The translations under genes and the position numbers were made by a program. The notes below the pieces were generated by a model. That model searched no databases. It was not told the origin of the DNA and was given only the letters and a program-made list of their open reading frames with translations. A DNA stretch of 23,117 bases. It comes from Pseudomonadota bacterium. GTDB taxonomy: Bacteria > Myxococcota_A > Polyangia > Polyangiales > Polyangiaceae. Location of the stretch: positions 1 through 23,117 of the forward strand of contig JAEYVE010000092.1 in the NCBI GenBank assembly GCA_023432025.1. The letters run 5' to 3'. Of this stretch, positions 8,015 to 16,700 are shown piece after piece; the first letter of the stretch is position 1, and each line of letters starts with the position of its first letter.

Positions 8015-8619
8015 GTGCGGCTCGAAAGACGATGTCTTCGTTCTGGCCCGCGTCTCTCGATGGAGAGCGATGCAGACGACAAGACGACTTCCAAACCGAT
8101 CACGATAGCGTATCCGGATCCGGTCGACGAGTGCGCGTCCCTGGCGAGAGGGCGCGGCTCGTGAGACGGCGTTTCTGGCGTGTGGAGGCGGTCTGGCGAG
8201 AGGGTCCGGTCCGGCCCTCGTACTGGGCTCGTCGTGGCCTTTCGCTGCCTCCCGTTGGACCTCCTCCGGGCTTCGCATGCCCGCTGTCCCGTGCGTTTCG
8301 AGGCGCTTTTTGGCTTTGGCGGCGCGTCCGTGCGCAGGGCCGGGCACGGCGCACGGACGGAGCGTTCATGAAGTGCGCCGGCGTGGCCGTAGACCGAGCG
8401 TACCTCGACGTCGGAAGTGACCGGCGACGAGCCTTTTCGGGAACGCGTTCTCGAAGCGTTGGGGGATGGGTAGGAGCCGCTGCGCTCCGAGGTCGGATGC
8501 TTGGACACCATGAGCTTTTCGCGTGCGCTCCGTGCGTGTCGGGTCACGATGTCGTGACACGTTGACGAGCACGGAGCGTAGGGCTGGGCGTCTTTGGTGG
8601 TATGATTGTTGGACGAGCC
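8015..8619. other. Divergent intergenic region between ppk and prkA
   Basis: About 600 bp separate the chosen ppk and prkA starts. Open frames here (including an in-frame upstream extension of ppk to 8347) translate to Arg/Pro/Ala-rich sequence without domain signals. The region should hold the promoters of both genes. The only clear structure is the nested palindrome at 8526-8578 near prkA. Confidence 0.45.
8526..8578 (+). promoter_or_regulatory. Nested palindrome upstream of prkA
   Basis: Three sets of inverted arms share nearly one centre. The outer arms CGCTCCGTGC (8526-8535) and GCACGGAGCG (8569-8578) are perfect. Next are GTGTC (8536-8540) and GACAC (8556-8560). Innermost is GTCACGA-TG-TCGTGAC (8543-8558). 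The 16-bp core looks like a dimeric repressor or activator site; the whole could also fold as a leader-RNA hairpin. It ends about 40 bp before the prkA start. No regulator for it is identifiable in the window. Confidence 0.5.
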
Positions 8620-10710
8620 ATGAACGACTTGGAAAAGAGCGGAACGGGCGCGACGGGCGGCGGCGGCATGGTGGCGGCGATCGCCGCGATGCAGGACTAC
8701 GACCGCTACAGAAACCTGTCGTGGGACGGCTCCTTCGAGGAGTACCTCCAAATCGTGCGCAACCAACCTCAGGTCACGCGCAACGCATTTCAGCGCATGT
8801 ACGACATGATCCTCTCTCACGGGACGGAGGAGTACATGGACAACAAGAAGAAGTTGGTGCGCTACAACTTCTTCCGCGATCCAATCGGCGGCGGCCACGA
8901 CGCCATTTTCGGCCTCGATATTCCGCTCATGCGCATGATGAACGTCCTGAAGGCGGCGGCCCAGGCGTACGGCCCCGAGAAGCGCGTCATCTTGCTGCAC
9001 GGGCCCGTCGGCTCGAGCAAGTCCACCATCGCGCGGCTGCTCAAGAAGGGGCTCGAGCACTACTCGGCCACGAACGAGGGCGCGCTTTATACGTTCAGCT
9101 GGGTCAACCTGAAGGACACCGGCCTCGCGGGTGCGGACGTGGACGTCTTCGATTCACCGATGCACGAGGAGCCCCTGCGTCTCATTCCGCTGGAGTGGAG
9201 AGAAAAAGCCATCGCACAGCTCGGGCTCTCGAACGAAAAGTTCCGCGTGCGCGTCGAGGGTGAGCTCGACCCGGCCAGCCGATTCATCTTCAAGAACCTG
9301 ATGCAGCGCTACGACGGCGACTGGTCGAAGGTGGTCGGCAAGCACATCGCGGTGCGGCGGCTCGTCCTCAGCGAAAAGGACCGCGTGGGCATCGGCACTT
9401 TTCAGCCCAAGGACGAGAAAAATCAGGACTCCACGGAGCTCACCGGCGACATCAACTACAGAAAGATCGCCGAGTACGGTTCGGACTCCGACCCGCGCGC
9501 CTTCAACTTCGACGGCGAGTTCAACATCGCCAATCGCGGCGTGGTGGAGTTCGTCGAGGTGCTCAAGCTGGACGTGGCCTTTTTGTACGACCTGCTGGGG
9601 GCGTCGCAGGAGCACCGCATCAAGCCCAAAAAGTTCGCGCAGACGGACATCGACGAGGTCATCATCGGTCACACCAACGAGGCCGAGTACAAGCGTCTCT
9701 TGAACAACGAGTTCATGGAGGCGCTCCGCGACCGCACCATCAAAATCGACATTCCGTACATCACGCGCCTTTCGGACGAAAAACGCATCTACGAAAAGGA
9801 CTTCAACCAAGAGAAGGTGCGCGGGCGCCACGTGGCTCCGCACACCCTCGAGGTAGCGGCCATGTGGGCCGTGCTCACGCGCTTGGAAGAGCCAAAAAAG
9901 CACAACCTACAGCTCATTCAAAAGCTGGCGCTCTACGACGGCAAGGTGCTCCCCGGCTACACCCAGGACACCGTGAAGGAGCTGCGCAAGGAGTCCAAGC
10001 GGGAAGGTCTGGACGGTATCAGCCCCCGCTACGTCCAAGACAAAATCTCCAACGCGCTCGTGAGCGATCAGGGCGAGGGCACCATCAACCCGTTCATGGT
10101 GTTGAACGAGCTCGAGAAGGGTCTCCGTAGCCACTCGCTCATCACCAGCGAGGACCAGCGCAAGCGCTACCGCGACCTGATCGGCGTGGTGAAGCAGGAG
10201 TACGAGGAAATCGTCAAGAACGAGGTGCAGCGCGCCATCAGCGCCGACGAGGACTCCATCGCCAAGCTCGCGGCCAACTACATCGACAACATCAAGGCCT
10301 ACACGCTGCGGGAAAAGGTCAAGAACAAGTACACCGGCCAGGACGAGGAGCCGGATGAACGCCTGATGCGCTCCATCGAGGAGAAGATCGAAATCCCCGA
10401 GAACCGACGGGACGACTTCCGCCGAGAAATCATGAACTTCATCGGCGCCAAGGCGGTAGAAGGCAAAAAGTTCGATTGGCAAACCAACGATCGGTTGCGG
10501 CGCGCGCTCGAGCTGAAGCTGTTCGAAGATCAGAAGGACAGCATCAAGCTGAAGACTCTGGTGAGCGCCGTCGTGGACAAGGAAACCCAGGAAAAGATCG
10601 ACATCATCAAGACGCGGCTCATCCGTTACTTCGGTTACAACGAGGTGAGCGCCACGGACGTCTTGAACTACGTGGCCAGCATCTACGCGCGCGGGGACGC
10701 CACGGGCTGA
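8620..10710 (+). CDS. prkA: PrkA-family AAA+ serine protein kinase
   Basis: The product (696 residues from ATG 8620) belongs to the PrkA/YeaG family, cytoplasmic AAA+ proteins annotated as serine kinases and linked to starvation, stress or sporulation responses. It opens with SFEEYLQIVRNQPQVTRNAFQRMYDMI. The family region RYNFFRDPIGG-HDAIFGLDIPLMRMMNVLKAAAQ leads to Walker A GPVGSSKST (128-136). The C-terminal PrkA domain runs through the VRGRHVAPHTLEVAAMWAVLTRLEEPKKHNL-type region (quoted in part) and a YIDNIKAY segment to the end. An in-frame ATG at 8602 would add six residues; 8620 is preferred for the GGACGAG-like ribosome site 5 bp upstream. The usual partners YeaH (DUF444) and SpoVR are not adjacent. 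Followed by a strong hairpin. Confidence 0.93.
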   Translation: MNDLEKSGTGATGGGGMVAAIAAMQDYDRYRNLSWDGSFEEYLQIVRNQPQVTRNAFQRMYDMILSHGTEEYMDNKKKLVRYNFFRDPIGGGHDAIFGLDIPLMRMMNVLKAAAQAYGPEKRVILLHGPVGSSKSTIARLLKKGLEHYSATNEGALYTFSWVNLKDTGLAGADVDVFDSPMHEEPLRLIPLEWREKAIAQLGLSNEKFRVRVEGELDPASRFIFKNLMQRYDGDWSKVVGKHIAVRRLVLSEKDRVGIGTFQPKDEKNQDSTELTGDINYRKIAEYGSDSDPRAFNFDGEFNIANRGVVEFVEVLKLDVAFLYDLLGASQEHRIKPKKFAQTDIDEVIIGHTNEAEYKRLLNNEFMEALRDRTIKIDIPYITRLSDEKRIYEKDFNQEKVRGRHVAPHTLEVAAMWAVLTRLEEPKKHNLQLIQKLALYDGKVLPGYTQDTVKELRKESKREGLDGISPRYVQDKISNALVSDQGEGTINPFMVLNELEKGLRSHSLITSEDQRKRYRDLIGVVKQEYEEIVKNEVQRAISADEDSIAKLAANYIDNIKAYTLREKVKNKYTGQDEEPDERLMRSIEEKIEIPENRRDDFRREIMNFIGAKAVEGKKFDWQTNDRLRRALELKLFEDQKDSIKLKTLVSAVVDKETQEKIDIIKTRLIRYFGYNEVSATDVLNYVASIYARGDATG

Positions 10711-10742
10711 AGGGCACGGGCGCCCTCACGACATTCGAAAAT

Positions 10743-10793
10743 GTCTCGCTGAGACACGACGGGCCGACGGCTTTCTGGAAAGCCGCTCGGCCC
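10743..10793 (+). terminator. Double hairpin after prkA
   Basis: GTCTC-gct-GAGAC (10743-10755) is followed by a long stem in which GGGCCGA (10761-10767) and CGGCTTTC (10768-10775) pair with GAAAGCCG (10778-10785) and TCGGCCC (10787-10793), with one bulged C. It starts 33 bp past the prkA stop, in the gap where prkA and the phosphoesterase gene converge, so it may serve both strands. No T tract follows. Confidence 0.65.
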
Positions 10794-10860
10794 ATCGTCG
10801 TTCGTGGAGGTGACGCCGGGGGAGCCGCTCGATCGGCGCGGCGCCGCACTTCACTTGCCG

Positions 10861-11682
10861 CTAGGCACGACGGAGCTTGAAAATGGGCATTTCGGGCCGG
10901 CAGGTGAAGCGCGCGGGCACCAGGCTCGTGCCCGTGCCTCGGCTGACGTAGGCGGGCCCCGACGACACGTCGTAGTGGCCTCCCACGAAGCGACCGGAGC
11001 CGGGTGGCAGCACGGGCGCCCACGGCCCCAACGTCACCTGTCCGCCGTGGGTGTGGCCCGCCAGAGCGAGATCGAAGCGCACGCCCGCCGGGAGTCGGTC
11101 GAGCAGCTCGGGGCTGTGCGTCAGAAGGAGGCTCGCGGGGGCGCCGCTCCGGTGGCGCAGGGCTCGGTCGAGTCGCACGTCGCCGCCCGTCGAGTCGTCG
11201 GTCGCTACGATGGAGACCGCGCCGTCGAGCGTTTGCGACGCGTTGACGAGCAGCGTCGCTCCGGTGCTTGCATAGACGGTGGCAAGCGCATCCAAGGGGA
11301 CCTTGCCCCAGTGTTCCCAGTTGCCCAACGTTGCCACCACGGGAACGCCGAGAGCTCGGAACGCATCGCAGAATTCATGGAGCAAGGGCAGCTTGCTCAC
11401 GCAGTCGACGATGTCTCCCGTCAGCACCAAGAGATTGAGCGCCGCCGAGCGCGCGGCCACGACGAGGGACTCTTCGACCTCCCCCAAACGCTCCAGGTGC
11501 GCGTCGGTGATTTGTCCAATCGAGAAACCGTCGAGGCTCGCCGGCAACCCCGCGACGTGGACGTCGTGTGTGGTGACTTCGAGCCAGCGCGGCTCGAGCA
11601 CCAGCGCGTCGACGGAAGCCAAGACGCCCGCGCCTGCGCCGAGCGCGAGGAGGTGCCGGCGCGTCGAGCGCTGCGCGCTCAC
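10861..11682 (-). CDS. Tat-exported calcineurin-like metallophosphoesterase (YkuE/YaeI type)
   Basis: This 273-residue protein has a twin-arginine-like signal (STRRHLLALGAGAGVLA, residues 6-22), so it is probably exported folded or anchored in the inner membrane. The dinuclear metal motifs are ITDAHL (Asp60, His62), LTGDIVD (Asp90), LGNWEHW (Asn121), LLTHSPE (His189) and AGHTHGGQ (His210, His212). The end, VSRGTGTSLVPARFTCRPEM, is the usual close of this subfamily. One oddity is GNW in place of the common GNH at 120-122, losing a His that normally assists catalysis. The substrate is unknown. The start is GTG, 3 bp after the msrB stop, so the two genes form an operon. Confidence 0.88.
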   Translation of the reverse strand: MSAQRSTRRHLLALGAGAGVLASVDALVLEPRWLEVTTHDVHVAGLPASLDGFSIGQITDAHLERLGEVEESLVVAARSAALNLLVLTGDIVDCVSKLPLLHEFCDAFRALGVPVVATLGNWEHWGKVPLDALATVYASTGATLLVNASQTLDGAVSIVATDDSTGGDVRLDRALRHRSGAPASLLLTHSPELLDRLPAGVRFDLALAGHTHGGQVTLGPWAPVLPPGSGRFVGGHYDVSSGPAYVSRGTGTSLVPARFTCRPEMPIFKLRRA

Positions 11683-11685
11683 GCC

Positions 11686-12075
11686 TCAGCGCTTCTCCAG
11701 CGACAGAGAAGCGGAGTTGATGCAGTAACGCTGACCGGTCGGCGCGGGGCCGTCGGGAAACACGTGACCGAGGTGCGCGTCACAGGCTTTGCAGCGCACC
11801 TCCACGCGACGCATGCCGTGACTCGTATCCTCGAGGTAGGCGATGGCGTCGTCCGAGGCGGGCTTCCAGAAGCTGGGCCAGCCCGAGCCCGAGTCGTACT
11901 TTTCTTCGGAGCGAAAGAGCGCCGTGTTGCAACAAACGCAGCGGTACGTGCCGGGGGACTTTTCGTCGTGGTACGCGCCGGTGAAGGCGCGCTCGGTGCC
12001 GCCGCAGCGTGTGACCGCGTACTGCTCCGGCGAGAGTTTTTCTCGCCACTCGTCGTCGCTGATTCGGTGAGTCAT
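11686..12075 (-). CDS. msrB: Peptide-methionine (R)-S-oxide reductase MsrB
   Basis: MsrB repairs oxidised methionine by reducing the R-sulfoxide. The 129-residue product is full length. The catalytic Cys118 lies in RYCINSASLSL, and a zinc site is formed by Cys46/Cys49 (RCVCC) and Cys95/Cys98 (CKACDAHLGHVF). GWPSFWKP at 65-72 is typical. The recycling Cys seen before GWPS in many two-Cys enzymes appears to be Ser64 here, so turnover may use another Cys (for example Cys24) or direct reduction. There is no secretion signal, so it acts in the cytoplasm. The metallophosphoesterase follows 3 bp downstream. Confidence 0.96.
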   Translation of the reverse strand: MTHRISDDEWREKLSPEQYAVTRCGGTERAFTGAYHDEKSPGTYRCVCCNTALFRSEEKYDSGSGWPSFWKPASDDAIAYLEDTSHGMRRVEVRCKACDAHLGHVFPDGPAPTGQRYCINSASLSLEKR

Positions 12076-12114
12076 CCGGCTTTGTTCTACCGCGTTCGGG
12101 CGGCGCGGGTGGCA

Positions 12115-12138
12115 GAGTTCGGAGGTCGGAGTTCGGAG
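12115..12138. repeat. Short direct repeat between lipoprotein gene and msrB
   Basis: GAGTTCGGAG occurs at 12115-12124 and again at 12129-12138, separated by 4 bp. A related GTTCGGG lies at about 12094-12100. It sits in the 76-bp gap upstream of msrB. Purpose unknown; may be simple slippage. Confidence 0.4.
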
Positions 12139-12151
12139 ATGCTGCTTCGGG

Positions 12152-12652
12152 TTAGGGCACCAACCCTCTGCGCTGGGCAGGCGCCGCCGGAGCTCCCGGA
12201 GGAGCGGCCGTGGGCGTCAGAGCGGGCGCAACACCGGACACTGGCGCGGGCGACTGTCCGTTTTGAGCGGCCACCGCGTCCGAAGAAGGAGCGGGGGGGG
12301 CCACCGGCTGCTGTGTCTCCAGCTTGGCGTGCATTCGAGCCACCAGCGTGAGCTGCTGGGCATCGAGTGAGCCAGGTGTCGAACCCTGAACCCATTCGCA
12401 GTATCTGAGCCACCGAGCGGCGCCTTCCACGTCCCCCAGCTCGAAGAGGGTCATGCTCCGGTAAAGGCCGTAGGCGGCCCGTTTTTCTGGGGGCCACTCG
12501 CTCAGGCGCCCCTCGTTGCGCTCGAACACCTCGGCTGCCTCGACGTAGTAGCCGTCCGCGTAGAGCGCACGCCCGCGCGACACGTTGCCGCTACAACTCA
12601 GCGAACCCAACGGACCACCGAGGAAGACAAGCAGCAAGAGAGAACGCTTCAT
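12152..12652 (-). CDS. Small lipoprotein with TPR-like helices and Pro/Ala-rich tail
   Basis: From ATG 12652 (GGGG 4-5 bp upstream) the product is 166 residues. It begins with a lipoprotein signal MKRSLLLLVFLGGPLGSLSC, where Cys20 would be lipidated after the LSC lipobox. Residues about 21-105 contain two helical pairs of tetratricopeptide style (RALYADGYYVEAAEVFERN and YRSMTLFELGDVEGAARWL). The last 50 residues are rich in Pro, Ala and Ser, a likely flexible periplasmic tail. The frame is open further upstream to 12748, but that would bury the signal peptide. The gene is divergent from the outer-membrane protein/kinase operon. No specific function can be named; an envelope scaffold role is a guess. 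Confidence 0.75.
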   Translation of the reverse strand: MKRSLLLLVFLGGPLGSLSCSGNVSRGRALYADGYYVEAAEVFERNEGRLSEWPPEKRAAYGLYRSMTLFELGDVEGAARWLRYCEWVQGSTPGSLDAQQLTLVARMHAKLETQQPVAPPAPSSDAVAAQNGQSPAPVSGVAPALTPTAAPPGAPAAPAQRRGLVP

Positions 12653-12748
12653 TAAGCCCCGAACCATACCCGGTTGGATCTCGCCCGCCAACGTGGCCAG
12701 CTCTCCCCGCACGGTCGAGCCCCGCCCCAATCGGCGCTCCCAGCTCAT

Positions 12749-12762
12749 GGACCGAACGGTCC
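12749..12762. promoter_or_regulatory. Palindrome in the divergent promoter region
   Basis: GGACCG-AA-CGGTCC is a perfect two-fold symmetric site followed by TTTT. It lies between the lipoprotein gene (minus) and the outer-membrane protein gene (plus), about 37 bp upstream of the sigma-54-like promoter. It could be a regulator site, or a small hairpin; the evidence is symmetry only. Confidence 0.35.
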
Positions 12763-12785
12763 TTTTGCCAAGAGCGCGCCCTTAG

Positions 12786-12800
12786 TGGCACAATCCGCGC
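12786..12800 (+). promoter_or_regulatory. Candidate sigma-54 promoter for the outer-membrane protein/kinase operon
   Basis: TGGCAC followed by AATCC and GCGC fits the sigma-54 core GG-N10-GC, with a perfect -24 TGGCAC and a weaker -12 (GCGC instead of TTGC). Transcription would start near 12812, some 25 bp before the GGAGG ribosome site at 12837-12841. A second TGGCACA at 12810-12816 lacks a -12 GC. The operon itself encodes a sigma-54 activator, which raises the plausibility. Confidence 0.4.
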
Positions 12801-12849
12801 CAACCGAACTGGCACATCTCAGTCAGCCAGCTCCGGGGAGGTAACGGGT

Positions 12850-13761
12850 GTGATGATGGGGCAATGTGGGACCCAGTGGCATTGGTTCAGGAGTAGCGCG
12901 TTGGGGCTGGCGCTCGTCGTCAGCACGTCGACGGCGCTCGCCGTCGAGCCTGCCGAGGTATCGCTCGACGACGAGAGCGCGGAGAGCGACGCGTTGCCCG
13001 GCGACGATACGAGCGAGGATGTGGACGCCGACGCGGCTAACGAAGAGCCCACTCCCGAAGAGGACGCGCCCATCACGGGCGATCCCGGGAGCCCCATCGA
13101 GGAGGAGGGCGAAACGTATTATTTCGTTGGCGCGCGCTACCGCGGCATCATCTTGCCGCAGTTCATGATGAACATGTTCGCCGACGGCGGGCAGACGCTC
13201 TACGTGAACGCCTTTGGCGCCGAGGTCGGCATTCGCAAAGACGACTTCGAAATTCTGCCGTCCATTTGGTTCGCGAACTACGGCATGGACCCCACGCCGT
13301 TCAAGTCGAAGAGCGATCCTCCCGAGTCGTGGGAGCTCGTGGAGAGCAACCTCAAGGTGCTCTTTCTCACCGCGGACTTCCTGTGGAGCACGCCGGTGAA
13401 CCCCGAGCTCGCGATCAACTACGGTGCGGGTGCGGGCTTCGGTCTCGTCTTCGGCGACATCATCCGGAACGACGCGTACTTTCCGGGCGGCGCGGCGAGC
13501 AGCGACGGCACCGGCTTGCGCGCTTGTCCGGGACCGAGCGATCCAGTCTCGCCCGGAGATGCCTATTGCCCCGGAGATGGCCAGTACGACTTCAACGAGC
13601 CCAACTGGACCAACGGCGGCTCGAAGCCAATCATCTTCCCGTGGCTCGTGGTGCAGACGGGCCTTCGGTACAAGCCGCACAGAAACTTCGTAGCGCGCCT
13701 CGATCTCGGCTTCGGCACGAGCGGGTTCTTCTTCGGGTTGGGCGCGGACTACGGCCTGTGA
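12850..13761 (+). CDS. Predicted outer-membrane beta-barrel protein with acidic N-terminal linker
   Basis: I do not recognise a named family. The 303-residue product has a signal peptide (hydrophobic ALGLALVVSTSTALA, cleavage likely after Ala31). A strongly acidic linker runs from about 36 to 84 (repeated Asp/Glu, PEEDAP). After that come alternating hydrophobic/aromatic strands and a Gly-rich C-terminus (LDLGFGTSGFFFGLGADYGL), which resembles a small outer-membrane barrel. Two Cys in the loop about 227-241 could form a disulfide. The GTG start at 12850 has GGAGG 8 bp upstream; ATGs follow at 12853 and 12856. The kinase/activator gene starts 27 bp downstream, so the pair is probably co-transcribed and this protein may be its envelope partner. 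Confidence 0.72.
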   Translation: MMMGQCGTQWHWFRSSALGLALVVSTSTALAVEPAEVSLDDESAESDALPGDDTSEDVDADAANEEPTPEEDAPITGDPGSPIEEEGETYYFVGARYRGIILPQFMMNMFADGGQTLYVNAFGAEVGIRKDDFEILPSIWFANYGMDPTPFKSKSDPPESWELVESNLKVLFLTADFLWSTPVNPELAINYGAGAGFGLVFGDIIRNDAYFPGGAASSDGTGLRACPGPSDPVSPGDAYCPGDGQYDFNEPNWTNGGSKPIIFPWLVVQTGLRYKPHRNFVARLDLGFGTSGFFFGLGADYGL

Positions 13762-13788
13762 GCTTTCGCTCGGGGGAGCATCGACGCA

Positions 13789-16700
13789 TTGGACTACGCA
13801 GCGCTTCCTTCTCGCTATGAGCCCGAGCGCCGGCTCGGTCAGGGCGGCGGTGGGGAAGTCTGGGCGGTTCGTGAGCGACACGGCGGGCGACTCGTCGCGC
13901 TGAAGGTGCTCGCGCGCGGCTATGGCTCCGCCGAAGTCGACGCGCTGATCCGTGAGGCCGTCGCGCTCTCCGGCTTGGAGGGGCTCGGCTTGCCGGAGGT
14001 CCTCGATTTCGGGCGCCTGCGCGACGGCCGTCCCTTTCTGGTGCGGGAGCTGGTGAGCGGCGAGAGCTTGGAGGAGCTCGCGGAATCGGGGCAACCCATC
14101 GCGCGCTCGCTCTCGGCTTTCGCGCGGGCCGCCGACGTGCTCACGCACGTGCATCGCTCGGGCTTTCTGCACGGGGACGTGAAGCCGGCCAACGTCATCG
14201 TGAGCCACGAGGGCGAGGTGAGCTTGGTGGACCTCGGCCTCGCGGCGCCGTGGCGCGATGGCGGCGTGCTCCCCGAGGGACTCACGCCGCACTACGCGGC
14301 GCCCGAGGTGCTCCACGGCGAGCGCCTGACGGCGCGCTCGGAGGTGTACTCGCTCGGAGTCATGCTCCGCGAAATCGTAGCGAGAGGTGAGGGTGAGCTG
14401 ACGCGCTCCGTCGCCTCCGCGCTCACGGACATCGCGCGTCGCGCGACGGCGGACGATCCCACCGTGCGCTATCCGTCCGCAGACGAGCTCGCGAGCGCGG
14501 TCCGTCATGCGGCGGGCCTCGAGGCGCCCGAAAGTGACGTCAATGACGGGCGCTGGCCCGTCGAAGGCATCGACAACGCTTCGAGCGCGCTGCTCGCTCA
14601 GGTGGAGCAGCTCGCGCCGGGCAAGCTGCTCGTCGTGGTGGGGCCAGAAGGTTCCGGTCGCACGACGTTGCTTCGCCGCGCGGCGTGGACGCTCTCCATG
14701 CGCGGCGCTCCCATCGTCTTCGTGAGCGAGAGCTTGGCGCGGGACGTGGACGCTGCGCTGCGCGAGCTGGACGCGGCCGAGGCGCCGCGCCTCGTGCTCG
14801 TGGACGCACCTGCGGAGGGGCTTGCGCCGCGTCTCCGGGAGCGTCTCCGTGCCGAGCTCAGCGCTTCGGGGCGAGTGGTCTTGACCGACGATCTGGGTCG
14901 AACCGAGACGCTCGCGCCAGAAGCGGCGCGCTTCGAAATGCCGCCGCTCGACGAGGCGGCGGGGCGGCGTCTCCTGCGCCGCTCCATTCCGTCACTCAGC
15001 GACGCCATGGTGGGTCGTGTGCTCGAGGCGACGGGGCAGCGGCCGGGCCCTTTGCGCCGCTTCGTCGCGCGCGCCGGCGTGGAGCCCATCGCGTCCGACG
15101 CGGATCTCGAGCGCGTGCTCAACCACGGTGAGGCCGCCGTCGCGCCCAGTGAGCCGCGCGCGGCGGCCGCCTTTTACTTGGATCACGGACGGTTTCGTTT
15201 GGCCCGCGCTGCTTTGGACGAGCTCGGCGCACGCGATCTCCATGCCGCGTGGCTCGAGGCGCGTTACCAGCTCGCCGCGGGCAGCGCCGAGGGCGCGCTT
15301 TCGGCGCTGTCGGACGCCGTCGCGCGTGAAGGGGAGCCGACCGGGGACTTGGCCGCCTTCTTCACGGCTTGTCGCGCGCGCGCGCTGCTCGGCGGGGGCC
15401 GCTACGTCGAAGCGCTCCAAAGTCTTTCGGACGCCGAAAGCTTTCCGCGCGAAGCTCGCATCGAGGCCCTTTCGTATCGAGGGCTCGCACAGAGCTTGGC
15501 AGGAGACCGCGAGCTCGCCGTTTCGACGCTGAGGGGCGCGCTCAGCGAGGCACGCGAGGCGCAGAGCTCGCGCTACGAGGCGCTCGTCGCGTCGTCTTTG
15601 GCCACGGCGCTCTGGCGCCTCGAGCGTTTGGAAGAAGCGGAGTCCACGTTCCGCGTCGCCATCGCTGCGGCCGAGCGCGCGGGGGACGCGGGTCTCCTGT
15701 CGTCGGCACAAATCAACTTGGCCGCTTTGCTCAAGGTGCAAGGCGAGCTCGCTCTGGCCATGGACATGCTGGAGGCCGCCGTGGACTCGGCGCGGCGCGC
15801 CGGGCGGCGCACCACGCTGAACCAAGCGCTGCTCAACTTGGCGAACGCCGACCTTTACCTGGGGCGGCTCGAGCGGGTGCGCGCCGCCATCGCGGCGGTC
15901 GCCGCCGACGAGAACCTGCCGGCCGTGTCGCTCGCCCAGCTCGCGGGCTTGCGCGCCGAGCTCGCCGATCGCGAAGGCGACCTCGAACGCGCCATCACGC
16001 TGTATGCCGAGTGTGAGGCGGCGTGGAGCGAGCTGGGGCGTCGTCGGGACGCTGCCGAGGCCGCTTTGGAGGGCGCCTCGGTGTGCCTGCGCGCGGGGCG
16101 CGCCGTCGAAGACCGGGTGGAGCGAGCTCGCGCGCTCCTCGGCGAGAGCGCGGACAGCTCACCGCTTTTGAAGCTCGTCGAGGCGCGGGTCGCGCTCGCC
16201 AGCGGCGATGAGCTGGGCGCAGAGGCCGCTTGCAGAGAGGCTCGCGCCGCGGCCGAGCGAGGCGGACACCGTGAGGAGTTGTGGCGCGCCAGCGAGCTCG
16301 AGGCCGATCTCGAGGAGCGCGCGGGGCGGTCGCGGCGCGCGCGCCAAGCGCGCGAGCGCGCGCTGGAGGTGCTCGAGGACATCAGCGCGCGCCTGCCTCG
16401 CGATTTGCGCGAGGTGTACTGGAACGATCCGAGGCGTCGCGCTTTGCGTTCGGCGCTTCACGCGACGGAGCTCTCGGTGGGTTCGGCGCGTCAGGGGACG
16501 TTCGCCGCGGCGCCGCCTCTGCCGGGCGCGCTGGGCGGTCGCGCTCAGCCGAGCGCACACGCGCGAAGCGGCGCAGCCGCGATTTCGCGCATGACGAACA
16601 CCCCGCTCGAGCAGCGCCTCGCGGGCATTCTGGCCATCAACCACGATCTAGCGGGAGAAATCGATCTCGACCGCTTGAGCCAGAAAATCGTCACGCACGC

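Noticed and set aside
6839..8164. Plus-strand ORF (441 aa) opposite ppk
   Set aside because: Antisense shadow of ppk, rich in His/Arg/Val with no family signature.
8015..8347. N-terminal extension of Ppk1 to 8347
   Set aside because: The extra 111 residues are low-complexity and Arg/Pro-rich, and the family begins near LDAPELFINRELSW; the ATG at 8014 gives a normal length.
8601..8606. TATGAT as a -10 box for prkA
   Set aside because: It overlaps the possible ATG at 8602, has no -35 at the right spacing, and would leave almost no leader.
12810..12816. Second TGGCACA as another sigma-54 promoter
   Set aside because: No GC at the required -12 spacing.
12823..14508. Minus-strand ORF (561 aa) across the outer-membrane protein and kinase genes
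   Set aside because: It opposes two well-supported genes, and its translation lacks any domain.
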